DNA of 64,000 nucleotides, from positions 1,174,207 to 1,238,206 of the forward strand of contig JAHNZQ020000092.1 of NCBI GenBank assembly GCA_019155205.2, read 5' to 3'. Below the pieces are notes generated by a model that did not search any database, was not told the DNA's origin, and saw nothing but the letters and a program-made list of their open reading frames with translations. The position numbers and the translations under genes are program-made. This stretch comes from Gracilaria vermiculophylla. Taxonomy: Eukaryota > Rhodophyta > Florideophyceae > Gracilariales > Gracilariaceae. Numbering within the stretch: the first letter of the stretch is position 1; every line of letters begins with the position of its first letter. Below are positions 1 to 11,928 of the stretch, in pieces.

Positions 1-86
1 GCGTTCTTGGCTCAACCTCTTCTGCTCGTTCTTGGTGTATCGCTCTGGTGCTACACTCTGACTTCGTCGAGAATCCCTTTTAGTAA

Positions 87-614
87 ATGCCGGCGTCGTC
101 ACGTCCACTCATTCATCCTGATCGAAGACGTCTTCACTCATATTCTTTCCTCCTGCCCTGCCGTTGTTCTTTGTTTGGTAGAAACTCAGTCCCCGCCAGG
201 GTGCTCATTCTTTCCCCTACGTCTCCATGTCCGTCTCCGCCGGGTATTTGTCAAGGGCGTCGTGACACGGCTTCTTCCTTCGATGGGTGTATAACGACGG
301 GTCTTTCCCCTGATGGTGTTTCTCCCTATCTCTCTCGTTCTACCCCGCAATCGGTCTTCGCTCTTCCGCCTACGTTCACCTTTGGGATTACTTCTCCGGC
401 TAAAGCTCCTGCTTTTCCTATAGAGATCCTGCGCGAGGCTCGTAACTGGATCTTAGAGCTGCATAAGGCCCGCGGAGACCGATCCTCGATGGCTACAGTC
501 ATGGAGAACCTGGTGGAGTTCTTTGGGAGCCAAGCCATATCAGAAAAGGCTCGCCTGGATGCCGAGTATGCGACCAGGTGGGTCTCGCGTAGCGAGAAAA
601 TAAAACACCCTTGA
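87..614 (+). CDS. Antisense ORF of family A copy 1 (internally shortened)
   Basis: This is a 175-codon open frame on the strand opposite to pol, downstream of the chromodomain. Its first half aligns in frame with residues near the N-terminus of the 551-residue antisense ORF of copy 2 (both carry an RDTA or PDTA stretch, then an FGIT or FGMS stretch). Its second half, around ELHKAR and ARLDAEYATRW, aligns with the antisense frame of copy 2 at about 26010-26170. That second match lies beyond a stop in copy 2, where W and R codons here correspond to TGA. The middle of about 1.7 kb present in copy 2 is missing, and the frame is kept across the junction. The function is not recognised. Confidence 0.45.
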   Translation: MPASSRPLIHPDRRRLHSYSFLLPCRCSLFGRNSVPARVLILSPTSPCPSPPGICQGRRDTASSFDGCITTGLSPDGVSPYLSRSTPQSVFALPPTFTFGITSPAKAPAFPIEILREARNWILELHKARGDRSSMATVMENLVEFFGSQAISEKARLDAEYATRWVSRSEKIKHP

Positions 615-899
615 GGTGGAGCACCGGATACCCGAGGGGTGCTTGTTTGTAGGAGATTGCTGTGTGTGAGCGTCCAGCTACAGGAAATGCTGCCGCAGGA
701 GCACACAACAAACGGGCGAAAGTGATCTGGAGGCAAAAAATAAAACTCCAGATGAGGAAGATATCCGTATCGCGGAGACCAAAAATTAACTCCGTCATGG
801 GGCCCCTCAAACTTTCCTGAACGTGTACGCATATACAGAAATACGTTTCCGCTCCAGATTGGCGAATTATCTTATCATTCAATTCTACGGAATGTGCTC

Positions 900-1480
900 C
901 GGGGGTTACTCCGTGCCTTTCTTTTGAGATGTACCCGTATCATCGTACGCGGTACAGTAGTCCTGCAGGGGTCTGTTGGAAAGCGACAATATGATCCACC
1001 GCTTTAGGGGTATCACCTTGAGGGGTCATGATGGCGCCTGGAGCTTCCCGGAATGGTTCACCGAGAGGTTTGCCGGGACTCCCAGTGTACATGATGTCGT
1101 CGCCTTTGAGGTGGAAGGAGTAGGAATTTAAGCGAGTGTCTTCCGAGGGGGAGTGCCTGGCATTCCTGAAAGGCCGGGCGTCGTGACGTTCGTCACCTTA
1201 TTACGGGAGACGACGTCTCAGAGTCCGTTCTTCTCAATGGCGACAGCATCCCTGTAGGTGTCCAGGATTTTTGGGGGCCTTTTTTCATCTTTTGGTCGAA
1301 ATTCTTTTCATATTCCCACTGCGAGGTAAAGGGTCTCTCCTTCGCAAGGCAGAGTGCATCCTCATAGGGCCTTAAAACAGAGCGCTTTGCTTGAGCCACT
1401 TTTGGTGCTGGTGGCCCATCTTTTGGGTGCGCCGTGGGGCGTGCCGCGATAACGGCACTAGGCAGGACGCGCGAGAGCAC
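900..1480 (-). pseudogene. Family A copy 1: integrase C-terminus and chromodomain remnant
   Basis: The stretch 1193-1480 (minus) matches the integrase C-terminal region of copy 2 (shared LSR.PSAVIAA and QAKRS motifs). Between about 900 and 1100 the minus strand still reads AVDHIVAFQQTPAGLLYRV in one frame before a frameshift, which corresponds to the chromodomain start of copy 2. Frameshifts and stops break it into pieces. Confidence 0.75.
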
Positions 1481-2330
1481 CAGATTGGAAGGAGCGCTGC
1501 CCGTGAAGCGGTGAAACTGCAGGATGTATGCATATGAAAGTCTGGTGATCCGCGATGTGGTGTTTTACGCTTGAGGTGAGGGTTTTGTTAAATCTCTCCG
1601 CCAGTCCGTTGGTCTGGGGGTGATATGCGGTGGTAAACAACTGCTTTATCCCTAGAGTTCTGGAGATAGAACTGAATTGCTTCGCCGCGAGCTGGGGTCC
1701 GTTGTCCGTGGGAAAAGACCCCAAAGTATCCATGGCCACGAATTCGAAAGGTCCTGAAAATGAAAACAGGGTGAGCGGCGTCCGGTGTTTGCGGATATTC
1801 CTCTAGTGGCGGCACACGAGTGACAATCCGCCACCGTTTGGAAGGCCTCATTAGCCATGTGTGGCCAATAAATCTCTCTCCTCATTGTGAAATACATGCG
1901 TGATCCTACGGGGTGCTCACCAAGGCAAGGATAGTGTGAGAGATACAGCATCCTTGCCCCTAGGCTCGTCGGAACCACCGATTTAGGAGCACCGTCCACG
2001 AAAGCGCGCCGTACAAGTAGGCCATCTCGGTTGACATCGACTGCCAATCTCAGACTCCCGACGGTGGCGAAGCACTCCCTGCGGTACGCATCTGTACTCT
2101 GCTATTCCAGGAATCCCGCTAGGCTGATGGAAAAAAGTTCTTCCTTCTCCTCGACGAGGGCTATCACCTCCGAGGATCCACTAAATGTGCCTCCAGGTTC
2201 GCAACATTCCAAGCATTTTTTGTCAGATCCTTCTTTTCTGTCGGCTTCCTCGATGACTAGACACGGAAGAGTGTCTTCCAACGGTGCTTTATCTTCTTCT
2301 TCGATACAAAAATGCAACAGAGCGTCCACC
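1458..2330 (-). pseudogene. Family A copy 1: integrase zinc domain and core, with internal deletion
   Basis: The minus strand encodes the HHCC zinc-binding domain (H..H and DCHSCAAT, positions about 1800-1960) and the catalytic core with TDNGPQLAAK and YHPQTNGLAERF. Compared with copy 2, the stretch between the first catalytic Asp (MDTLG) and the second (TDNG) is deleted, removing roughly 55 residues of the DDE core. The second Asp and the Glu survive. Positions 2102-2329 encode the acidic linker between RNase H and integrase, also shared with copy 2. The enzyme cannot be functional. Confidence 0.85.
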
Positions 2331-2507
2331 GCCTGTTTCTTATGCCAGGGTGGTGGACAACGTCAGACCCGTACTCCAGGAGGCGTATCCTCTACCTTTC
2401 CAGACGACCGGGACCATTCGGCAAGGACAACATCCACTCAGTAGTACATGATCCGTCCTTAAGGTGAAACATGCGCTTTCCAGGTATGGGCGTAAAAGCA
2501 ACACCTT

Positions 2508-3605
2508 TCATACAATGGCGATAAATTTGCGCTCCGAGGTGGAATATTTCCGTTCCATCGGTGAAAGGCTGTGGTACCAGTATCTCATAGGTTGAATTCC
2601 ACCTTCAGGGTGTTCCCGTTGGAGGGCACATCCGACCCGATATCTATATGCGTCCGTGTCCAGCACCATACGGCCGTTCCGCTTCGGAAGAACCTCGGGG
2701 GCTCGAATACTCTCCTCCTCAATATGATAAAGGCTGTGGACTCCTCTGCTGCCAAGAGGGCCTACCACCTCGGTGTTTCCTTCTTGAAAAGGTTATTTAA
2801 TGGCTCCACCATATAGAAAATTCGTTTCAAACCCCAGAAAAATATTTCACAACCCCAGGAAGGAGCGGAGCTCCGTCTGGTTTGTAGGATGGTGAGTTTC
2901 CTTGGTGGCGTCGTGAGTCTTCATGGAAACCTAGATGCGGTCCGGGATCTCAACGTGCTCCAGGTATTCCACCGAAGACTTCAAAAAGAAACACTTCTCC
3001 AGTTTTAAGGTGAGCCCAGCATCCTTCAGGAGTTCGAACACGTGCTTTACATGCATAAATTGCTCCTCTACCCTGACGGAGTATATAGTGACATCGTCGC
3101 TATACACCAAGGCGTACTGCCAATACACCATTGGCAGGATTATGTCTACCGCTTGTTGGAATGTCGCGGCGGCATCATTCAATCCAAATGGCATCCTCAA
3201 GAATCTGAAAATTCCACAGTGCGAGGTGAGCATTTTATTATCTTTATCGGAGTCATCCATTTCAATTTGCCAGTAGCCGCTGTTGGCATCCAGAATGGTG
3301 GAAACGGACGCATCACCTAGGGAGTCAATACATTCATCCATTCGGGGTATCGGGTACGAATCGCGTGCCGTTACCATGTTGAGGAATCTATGGTGAATGC
3401 AGAACCTTAAGAAGCCATCTTTTTTCTTCAAAAGCACCACTGGGGAGGCCCATTTGTAATCCATGGGCTCGATAACGCCGATATCCAGTATTCGCTGGAC
3501 CTCATCGTATGCGAAATCACGCGCATGAGGCTTGGCCCTTCTCGGAAGTTGGTGTACCGGTTTCGAATTAGGTGTGAGCTGGATGCAGGGCTTGGCCAGG
3601 CTCAC
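2508..3605 (-). pseudogene. Family A copy 1: reverse transcriptase and RNase H
   Basis: Positions 2931-3605 (minus, 224 codons) give a clear Ty3 reverse transcriptase: SPVVLLKKKDG, the PRMDECIDSLG fingers-palm segment, LDANSGYWQIEM and the catalytic box LVYSDDVTIYS with both Asp residues of the [F/Y]xDD motif kept. Positions 2508-2768 carry the start of RNase H (MVLDTDA and TSERKF). Stops separate the pieces. Confidence 0.88.
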
Positions 3606-3608
3606 CCG

Positions 3609-4450
3609 TCAAAACCGATCAGACCAGATATCCTCATAGGTGGATAGTGTTTCCACTATCCTATGGCAATATTCTTCGAAATCTTTGCCAATTTGGAGCT
3701 TCTCCTGCCAAGTGGTAGGTTTTTCTTCCTCTGGAATTGTTGATGGCGCTAAGGCTTTCATGATAGCGATTGCATCGTTTTTAGCAAGGTCTTCCGTACG
3801 CAGAAGATGCGTTTGTCCTACAGTGGCGCGTAATGCCAATCCGACGACAAATCCTTTTTCAAGCCGTAAAGGCGACTCCTTCAGGTTCGCAAGGACGACC
3901 CTGAAGGGACTATTGGGCACTGTTTCCATTCTACCATTCGCCATCATGGAGCTCTGTGTAGTCGTCAGATGCAGACTTCACTGTAGAAAGGAAAGGCCAG
4001 ATGCAGAGGTCTGCACCAAATTCGACCTGACTCTTCGTTGGTATTTTAATACTCTTCACCACCCGGAGCTTATTCAACTGCGTCTTTCTTCGAAGATTAC
4101 TTACTGGACACGCATATGCGTCCGTTCCCGGAGATGCGGACACGATACCTACAGAAGCGGCGTCGTGAAAGGTCACCTTCCGCAGGCGTGGATATACTTC
4201 AGGTACATACCGATCCTCAAAGGAAGTGCCCAATATGCATTGTGCGGCCAAGCAGACCGCGACGAGGAACCACACCTTCATATGTAAGGAGCCCAGCCAG
4301 AGAAACAAGGGTTTGGCTCCGAGGATGTTCAACGCTCGACGCTACGCATCGCACACCATAGGGAGCTTTCAAGTCCTCAAGGAACCAAGAGCAGACCGCG
4401 GAAACACGTACGCGTGCACCAGATTGGGGCCATCTAGTGTCGAAGTATAG
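3609..4450 (-). pseudogene. Family A copy 1: protease and protease-RT linker
   Basis: Positions 3931-4332 (minus) encode the C-terminal half of a retropepsin-like protease (QCILGTSFEDRYV, followed by VYPRLRKVTFHDA), and 3609-3947 the linker to reverse transcriptase, both alignable with copy 2. Around 4400-4450 the active-site region is damaged by an indel: the Asp-Thr is followed by unrelated residues rather than Gly-Ala. Confidence 0.75.
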
Positions 4451-4536
4451 TGCGCACCGTTAGGAAGGCGAGCGGGGAAAATCCTATAGAAGCAAACACC
4501 TTGTAATTTTCACGGAGAAACGTGCAAACAGATTAC

Positions 4537-6264
4537 TCAAAGGCGTCCAAGGTGTCCAAAAGAGAGTGCGAAGCCCAACGATTCTGCGTCGCCTATGCAG
4601 ATGGCTCCTCCACCTTCATTATAGGCGACCTTTGTGGGGCCGAAGCTCGATAGTAATGAGCCACGTGGAGCCTCTACGCGTGACCCTGAGCATTTTCCTG
4701 GTTGGAGTGGATCTGAGTCCCAGTAGGGCACGGCTGCTGGGGTTGCGCGTATGAATGCGACGTGTTCGCTTGAGCTGCAACCGGTTTTTGTACTGGCCAG
4801 TGCACTGGCCGCGCACGTGCAAGTGGGACACATTGGACTCCGACTAGAACGCGGGAACCATAGTTTCCATGAGAGGAGCGGATATCATGATACGCTGTTC
4901 GATAACTTCCGCTTTTCTTCGGTGTTTTCTTGACGTCCTGGAAATTATTTTCCAGTTCCTGCAAGATGGCGGCCCTCATTGCCGGGGGGAGAGTAGTAGA
5001 GTGTTCCGGCTCCCGAGACAAGCATATCCGGCAAGGCGGTGGATACCTTTGAGTTTTTGCGAATCGGACACTCCTGTAAGATCCTGCCGAGGCGTATGAG
5101 GTAAGAAAAGAGGGTGTTTTCGTTCTAGACGGTGCTTTCTGAGATGTAGCGTATGTGATGGCAAGGGCCTGTTGCTCTCTCTAAAGCGTGAGCTCCTTGC
5201 TCTCTACTGAGGAGCTGGAGTCCAACGTCAGATCGGATGCCCCAGGGGTCCTAGAGGCCGTCGGTTTTTCCGAGAGTGAAGCATGGCCACGACGAGTGGC
5301 ACGGTGGATATCTACATAGGATTCAGCGAAACATGCTAGCTCCGTATAGGTGGTCTTGGGGAGTGTTTTCAAGTGATTAATTGACCTGACAGGGATCGAG
5401 GGAAGGAGTCTTTCGACAAAAAACCACTTCAACAGCCGCTCGAAGTACACGTTCCCAAACCGTAAGGTCATTTTCCACAGCTTCCGTGAGAACTTTGTTT
5501 GGGTCATTCCCGTATTCGGCCTATAGCAGATGACTTCAGCGTAAGAATCGACTATCACCTCGTCCGTTGCGCACCTTTTGCGAAGGAAATTCACCACCTC
5601 TGGGTACGTCGTCAAGATTCCCGTTTCAGGATCATCCACAATGGTGCTCTCCCCCGTGAGGCTTGGCTGCACCAACGAGTGCAATTGAGCTATAAGTTAG
5701 AACTGAAAGCACCAGACGGCGACACCTCCATGGACACCATCAGTATTTCATTCCAAACGAAAGCGTGTTAGGAAATTCAACGCCGAGGTGGGATCTTCAC
5801 CTAAATAGAAGTGCTTTTTCATTTGAATATCCATGCGGCACTGGATCTTAGGAAGTAGTTAAGCGACCCGAAGGGGTTCAAACCCAGCAAGACATTCACG
5901 GCCAGGTGAGCACTCTCCGATGCGGTATCCTCCACAAGAGCGTAGCGGCGCGCTCCGAAATGTACCTCAACCCCTGCACCAATTCTTTCGACAGGATGAT
6001 GTGAGAGCCAATCCGTAAGACGCGGAGCCAAAGACTTCAGGAAGGCGTTTGGCTCCAGTTTTTCCAGTCCCTGCAGCTCCTGAGGAGGTGGCTACGATGC
6101 CCCTTGCAGTCTTCCAACGTCCGCGTCGGCGCTCTCCTCACTTTCAAGATCCTCCAGTTTGATGTCCAATTCCTGGGAAGCACTGCGCGTGCTGCGCCTA
6201 CGAACGGAGCCGGTTGCTTTAAGGTTCCGTAAAACGGTTTTAATTGGGGTTCCGAGTGGGCCAT
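4537..6264 (-). pseudogene. Family A copy 1: gag
   Basis: Three blocks on the minus strand (6037-6264, 5181-6031 in pieces, 4537-5164) match successive parts of the gag of copy 2, including the capsid core HSLVQPSLTGESTIVDDP and the C-terminal segment SGSYRTAYHDIRS. The gag-protease junction near 4600-4640 has no insertion and serves as the empty-site counterpart of the miniature element in copy 2. No CCHC zinc knuckle was seen. Confidence 0.75.
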
Positions 6265-6419
6265 ATAGGAGTAGATCAGGGGTGATTTCCTTTCACTTCC
6301 GAATCCTCTTATGGAAGAATTCCACTGTTCGGTTTCTATCGTTGCAAACTAAAAACGCTGTTCTGTCGTGGTTCTTGTGATTCATTTAGGAAACTAGCCT
6401 TCCAAGTCTTGAGACAAGT

Positions 6420-6949
6420 TGTGGTACCTTCAGATTTCCATTTGAAGTGGTAGCGGACAATGTCCGTTAGGAAGTTCTAGGGACTCTAAAGGCGCGAGTT
6501 CGTAAAAGTGGTCTTCGGTAGTCACGGTCACGTGTCGGGGGAGTACTAAAAGGGGGTCCGCAAGCACCAAGCGGAGAAGAGGGTTCATTGGGTAGACAGT
6601 GCTCCTACAGGCGCTGCTATGAGGCGACCTGAAATCAGTGGCTCAAAAACCTTAAGGCGTTCGACAAAAGTCTCCAACAGGAAACAGTAGAAGAAGCCTC
6701 AAAGGTGCTTGGTTTACTTCCCCCAGACGTGGGGCTCAACCGGCAGATTATAAACCATGCTGGGAACCCGCCGCGACAGGTTTCACAACTGTACACTAGT
6801 CCAATAACCTACACTGATTAATTGAAATAAATCTAAATTCAACAATTCCTCAAGAATACTGTACCCAGTTAATAAAATACAAACACTCATTAGGAATACT
6901 CCATTATAAAACCGCAAGACAATTTCAGCATAGGATCCACTGTAACACA
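6420..6949 (-). repeat. 5' LTR of family A copy 1
   Basis: On the minus strand it begins TGTGTTACAGTGGATCCTA and ends CTGAAGGTACCACA, so it has TG...CA ends. It aligns over its length with the solo LTRs at 11929-12480 and 37850-38404 but is more diverged. The sequence just inside (below 6420) aligns with the internal sequence after 18958 in copy 2. Confidence 0.85.
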
Positions 6950-6959
6950 GTCAGTGGTT

Positions 6960-8510
6960 TGCCTGTGCGCTTCGGATCTTTTCTCGATCTGGCCACTCGC
7001 ACTTGACGGAGGGCAGCGGTATCTGTGCCACCATCTATACGACCCTGCACACCGTAAAGGTGTGAAGGCCCTCGTTTCGGTACCCTCGTGTCCATCTGGT
7101 CAATCTGTCGGCGGAAACGTTCTGTTCTCTTGGTATATGTTCGATCATGTAGTCGAAACGAGAAAGGAACGCTGCCCAACGCTAGACTTTGGCAGCGACA
7201 TGCTGTCCCAGGGCCGGCAGTAAAACCACCGGCGCGAGTACAAACAAGATATTCCTGTGGTCTGTAAAGACATGCACGGGATAGTCGTCCAGAAAGTGGT
7301 ACTCTAGTTTGCCCAACGCCCGTACGATGGTGAATCCCTCCTGTTCATAGGTAATCTAATTCTCTTATGCGCCAGTGAACGTAGCTCCTACGAAGGCAAA
7401 TGCTTCGTTCTTTTCTTGAGAAAATAAAACTTTCAAAATCTCTGAATATGCTTATGATACCACTCCCCCCCTGTGACTATTTAATTCATCCTCAAAGACG
7501 CATATGAAGATACCTCTACGCGGATATCACAATTATACAGCGTTTTGTAGGCTGCATTCGACATTCTCCAATGCTTCTCTTTCCTCTCGGCCCCAACACA
7601 GCTCTCCTAACGGTACGTATTTGATGGTCCGCTTTTTCCATTTCCCGGCCTTCATGAATTTCTGCTCATGAATCGATTTCAGAGGTGCAATTTGTTGTTA
7701 CAAGTCCGGAATTGCCGTGGCCATACACCGGCAGCAATAGATAAGCTCATATAATTCGTCTGCCGTTTCAGGTTCTTGCACATTTCGGAGTCCCTATACC
7801 TTTGCAGGAACCATATTATACCCCTCGCTACAAACGAGTCTGCCACACCATTTAATATCTTCAGCGGGCACTTGACTCTTCTCGGCGGATAAAAGCAGTT
7901 TGTGATTCTCACGGATCTGGAAGAACCGAAGTAACGCTTTGAGGACAGTACCATCATCTTTCTTATGAATATTAAAATCACTGATACACGCCTTAAGAAT
8001 GGGCTGTAACTCTTTGAAAATATTTCGACGGTTGACTAAAAGTATGCAGCGGCGTTTCTAAATCCTTGTTTCACTCTTGTAAATGAATATTTGCCATCTG
8101 GACAGATAACTTTACATGCCAAGTAGGAATCTGAATGCAAATCTAGTTGGCAGTTCCTGTGGACAAAGTCAATGACAGGAAAACACTTGCTGCCAGCAAA
8201 GTCCTGTATTTCGGAATCCAGATGAGGCATTGGCTACGACTTTTTGATCGTAGCATCATTAGTCGGTCGCAATTCAATTGCATATCTGACCTTGGCTTTG
8301 GATCCAATCTTTGGTACCAGTAGTAGTGCCGCTTGCCAGTCAGCGTGGGCGTTGGGAGTGAAGATCCCTTGCTCCCCCAGCTTAGCCGTGTAATTCTTGA
8401 GAAAGGCTCTTTAGGCCCCGGGTAACGCCGCGCTTTCACCTTTACCAGCAGCTTCTGAGGATCATGTACAATCTTTATGGGCGAAAATTGGCTGCGTCGG
8501 ACTCCCACAG
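6960..8510 (-). pseudogene. Family C reverse transcriptase and RNase H
   Basis: The minus strand at 8036-8300 reads YAIELRPTNDA, then PMPHLDSEIQDFAG, then PDGKYSFTRVKQGFRNAAAYFQ, an RT fingers-palm region. From 7480 to 6960 an RNase H region follows: FTIVRALGKLEYHFLDDYP, VHVFTDHRNILF, then RFDYMIEHIPREQNVSADRL, the typical C-terminal end of retroelement RNase H. Several frameshifts split it. Confidence 0.75.
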
Positions 8511-8657
8511 CCGCATTAGAGGACCGGTTTGAATTTTTGCTGACAACGACTCGAGCTGCAATAGACCGGCATCTGACATACCCTTTGTCTTAGCGTCTCC
8601 CTCCAGCTTTTCGACCGCATTGTGGACGAATTGGGTTTCGTCATCCCCCAGGGCAGT

Positions 8658-9191
8658 TTAAACATTGCTTTCTTCGAGAGTATCGTCTTCTTCAGTTCCG
8701 CTGATGAGAAAAGTGCCACCATTCATGACAGAAGTTACTGTAATGCCATGCTCAGTGTCACGCTTCCTGGCATCTTCGCCCGATGCAGCGGTGATGCTTA
8801 TCACGCCATCATGTTGATCATAAGCAGCGGCAAGTATCGTTTTGTTGTGGCATTCTATGGACTGCAGTAGTGGACGTCCAATGATAATGTAATCTAAGTC
8901 GGCTTTGCCCACTTTCCATTCTAACGATGGAAAGAGGAGCTTGAAACCATGTCGAATGTGCAGTGGGACGTTCCGAGTCACGGTCTGCGTGCACGTGGTT
9001 CTCGCAGACTGGCTAGCAGTGGTTGAGATGTCGTTGTAAAAATGGGCAGGATTCAAAGTTATTGGTTCCAATGCGGGGCCTGCTTCTGTAAGACAGGGAG
9101 AAATGCTGCTTGGATTAAGATTCACATTAGATCCTCGATCTGCGAGCACCACTGTTCCAACTGCTCCGTCACAGAAGACGGCACTGAGCAA
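8658..9191 (-). pseudogene. Family C retropepsin-like protease
   Basis: This is a 177-codon open stretch. It holds VVLADRGSNVNL near the N-terminus, where a working retropepsin has D-[ST]-G, and IIIGRPLLQSIEC in the second half, the usual hydrophobic-hydrophobic-G-R/D motif. The active-site Asp is present, but the following residue is Arg instead of Thr or Ser, which would be expected to abolish activity. Confidence 0.65.
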
Positions 9192-9290
9192 GGAAGAATG
9201 GGAGTCGATAAGCCCAGCGGATATGCGGTTAACTGATCTTTTGACCCTACCAGAGAACTTATCACTCCTTTGTTTCTTATTGTGCGCCGT

Positions 9291-10160
9291 TCATTCTTTC
9301 CCGTAAGGCCATTTATCTGTATTCGACGTTTTATTGCAATTCTTGATATAGTGGTGCTCGTTGCACTCCGGATTCAAACAAGGTGGCAAGTTTTTGCTTG
9401 AATTTGTGTTACTCTTGTTTTTACAGTCTTTTGATTCCTCCTTATCACCACGGCTTCGTTTTTGAACTTTCTTCGTGTTCTTGGTGGGATGATTGCTCTT
9501 ACGAGAACGGCTACCAGTAGGATCTGAAGGGGAAGGCGTAATGCAATCGTGCTTTTTGCGATTAGCCATCTGTATGTGTTGCTCTTTCTGAACAATCTTG
9601 GCCTTTTTAGCCATTTCTCATAAATACACCACAGTCTTTCCGCTCGATACCTTCTTCCTCTCTTCATTCCATGATGTCCTTCATTCGCTTACGCAGCTTG
9701 GAAGGTTCAATATGCTTTAAAATATGCTTGAGGGCAGTTAGAGGCTTCTCCTCAAGTATTTCTTCCATGCCTGCAGCTTGCAGATTTCTCAGGTACTTTG
9801 TATAGAGGCCCCAGAATCACTCTCTAGCCCATTTCAACGACATGTCCATCCTCACATCCTTGACAGTTTCTTTGATACGGTCTAGGTCGTTTTTCTCGGT
9901 CTCGAAGCTTTCCTCTTTTTGAATGCTATTTTTTATCTGATCCTCCGTCAGAGCGCGGGTAGATTCAGCTTCGACACATCAGGCTATCAGAAACACCATA
10001 AGGTAAAGGTCGTCAGTTGGCGCTTTATAAGACGATAATGAATAATGAGCTCCCGGATCATGGTTTTTCTCCTCCATCTCCATCTCGTACAACTCTATTT
10101 TCCTAAGAAATGACTTGAACTCTTGCGTAGAGACACCCTAAAGCCTTCAAGCTTTAATGT
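9291..10160 (-). pseudogene. Family C gag with zinc knuckle
   Basis: The open piece at 9291-9614 is Lys-rich and ends in CLNPECNEHHYIKNC, a C-x4-C-x4-H-x4-C-like zinc knuckle typical of nucleocapsid proteins. Upstream on the minus strand to about 10160 the frames give a helical gag-like segment (for example EEKPLTALKHILKHIEPSKL) interrupted by stops. Confidence 0.6.
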
Positions 10161-11923
10161 TTGACACAATAATCATATGCACCTTAGCACTGCTGAAAGA
10201 ATCATGAGTTGTAGTAATATTACGCATCGCTGCTTACGCGTTCCGTTCTAGAACAGTAATTACTGTTCCAATTCATATTCGCAACTTGTGGAAAAACACA
10301 AAACAATGGGTACTAAGGCACTGCCTCATCACTCGGAGTACAGAACTTGCCTTTACTCGGGACATTATTCATGGGGTTTCTCGTCCTGCATGCGCCCTTT
10401 TAGCAGGCTGGCAATTTGGTGCCTTCTAATTTTCACCATGCATTTGCGCCCATCGGTTGAGCTATAATGTAGAAACTGTGTTGGTTTGCGGAACTTCTCA
10501 CCTCATCGCAACAAACTGATACCTTACCTAATGGTTAGATCATGCGTTTTATGGCTCTGCTGAGTATTTCATGCTTCCTGGGAGGATGGGTAAAACGAAT
10601 TGAGAAGGCATGGCTGTGCAAAACATCTAATTCAGTGAGCATACTGGGCAACACATGTCGGTGTCAATGGGTTCTGCGAGATAGGGTATCAATCCTATGT
10701 CTCGCATCTGGTTGTTTTCTGACTAAATTTCCTCCAGTTGGATGCCCGCAAACAGCAGGCCACAAGCGTAACATCCGATGACGAGTAAACCATGCAGCGT
10801 AGAAACAGTAGAACTGGTTCTTTGTGGCTTCGATATACATCGCGGAGTTGGAATGTACATAAAAGCATTCGTCCGAAAGCTCCTGAAGTTGTTTTTAACA
10901 CTACAGGGGACAGACTTCAACATTAAATATAGTTTGCTAATAGTGCGGTTGAAAAAAGTCGTTGCATACTATACTCCAGAAGCGATGAACCAGCGACGCC
11001 TAGTTGATGCTTCAAACTTTGTTGCATATTCGGCTTTCTCCTGCGTACAAATAAAGCTTTCTTCACCCTACTTCGTCTCTTAACCACGGCGACTACTTTG
11101 CGGAAATCTTTTTCCAATACTGTTTCGAATTTGTGCTAGTGCCCTGCTTCCCGAACAGGTTTTTTTGCAGCAGTGCATCTTTTTTGCGGCTCTGATTGCA
11201 TGAAGGATATTTCTTACAGCTAGGTATAGTTTTAAGGATTTTATCGTACGAAGTAATCCTTCTCTCGACCATTTCTGTCTTCGATATTGCGTTTACACGC
11301 AATTTCTTTTATCTTCCCAGGCTGAAATATGAAATATAAGAGACCCATTAACTTGCAACACGGGGGTTGCCCAGGTTCTGTTCTAAGGTTTTCATATCAT
11401 GTTTTTGTGTGACGAAATAAGAATACGGGATCCAATTATGATCCCGATTTAAAACGTCACATCTTCACGTGGGGCTCACCTGCAAGATCATAGCAAAACA
11501 CCACAACCACAAGAAGCCTGTAACATACTGTTTTGGATACAGAGTTTTATGAATGTTGAGAAAGCGTTGAATGGGAGGCTGTTCGCTTTGAAGAAAAGGA
11601 AAGAAAAGAAATAAAATAAAATAACAAAGAGAAACACTGAGAGCGATGGCAGTATACATGTGACGTTATGCGAAATATAAGAATAATTGATAGCAATTTG
11701 TGGACGAAAGAGGAGAGGTTTGACAGGACCTGAAACTGTTGAAACAAAAACTGGCTGGCAGAATACGAGTACGGGAGTGCCATTGTAAGGCCTTACTTTT
11801 ACAAACCGATTTCCATCGCTTCAATTGTTTCAGAGCCCGTATCTACCAGAAAGACCCAAGTCATAGCTCTCCTCAGCAAAAGCAATTTAGGTACTGTTTT
11901 TTCCAAGACTGTCGAAGTCTGTC
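10161..11923. other. No recognisable gene
   Basis: Frames on both strands are short and show no family motif. Composition is moderate to AT-rich. It may include the 5' end of family C or the pre-insertion flank of the solo LTR that follows. Confidence 0.4.
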
Positions 11924-11928
11924 GAAGT

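Larger units (their letters stand above)
1..6949 (-). mobile_element. Family A Ty3-type chromovirus, copy 1 (degenerate)
   Basis: Read on the minus strand from 6949 downwards the order is LTR, gag, protease, reverse transcriptase, RNase H, integrase and chromodomain remnant, the normal order of a Ty3/gypsy chromovirus. Every block can be matched by protein similarity to the copy at 18731-28530. The element carries many stops, frameshifts and internal deletions, so it is a dead copy. Its right end is an LTR at 6420-6949; its other end lies beyond base 1. It interrupts an older Ty3-like element whose RNase H remnant begins immediately at 6950. Confidence 0.9.
6950..10160 (-). mobile_element. 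Family C Ty3-like retroelement remnant
   Basis: The minus strand shows gag with a zinc knuckle, an aspartic protease, reverse transcriptase and RNase H in that order from right to left. The sequences are unlike family A: the RT block reads PMPHLDSEIQDFAGSKCF and later NAAAYFQ. The left end stops abruptly at the LTR of family A copy 1, so the integrase part lies beyond that insertion, outside this window. I found no LTR of its own. It is degraded by stops and frameshifts. Confidence 0.75.
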
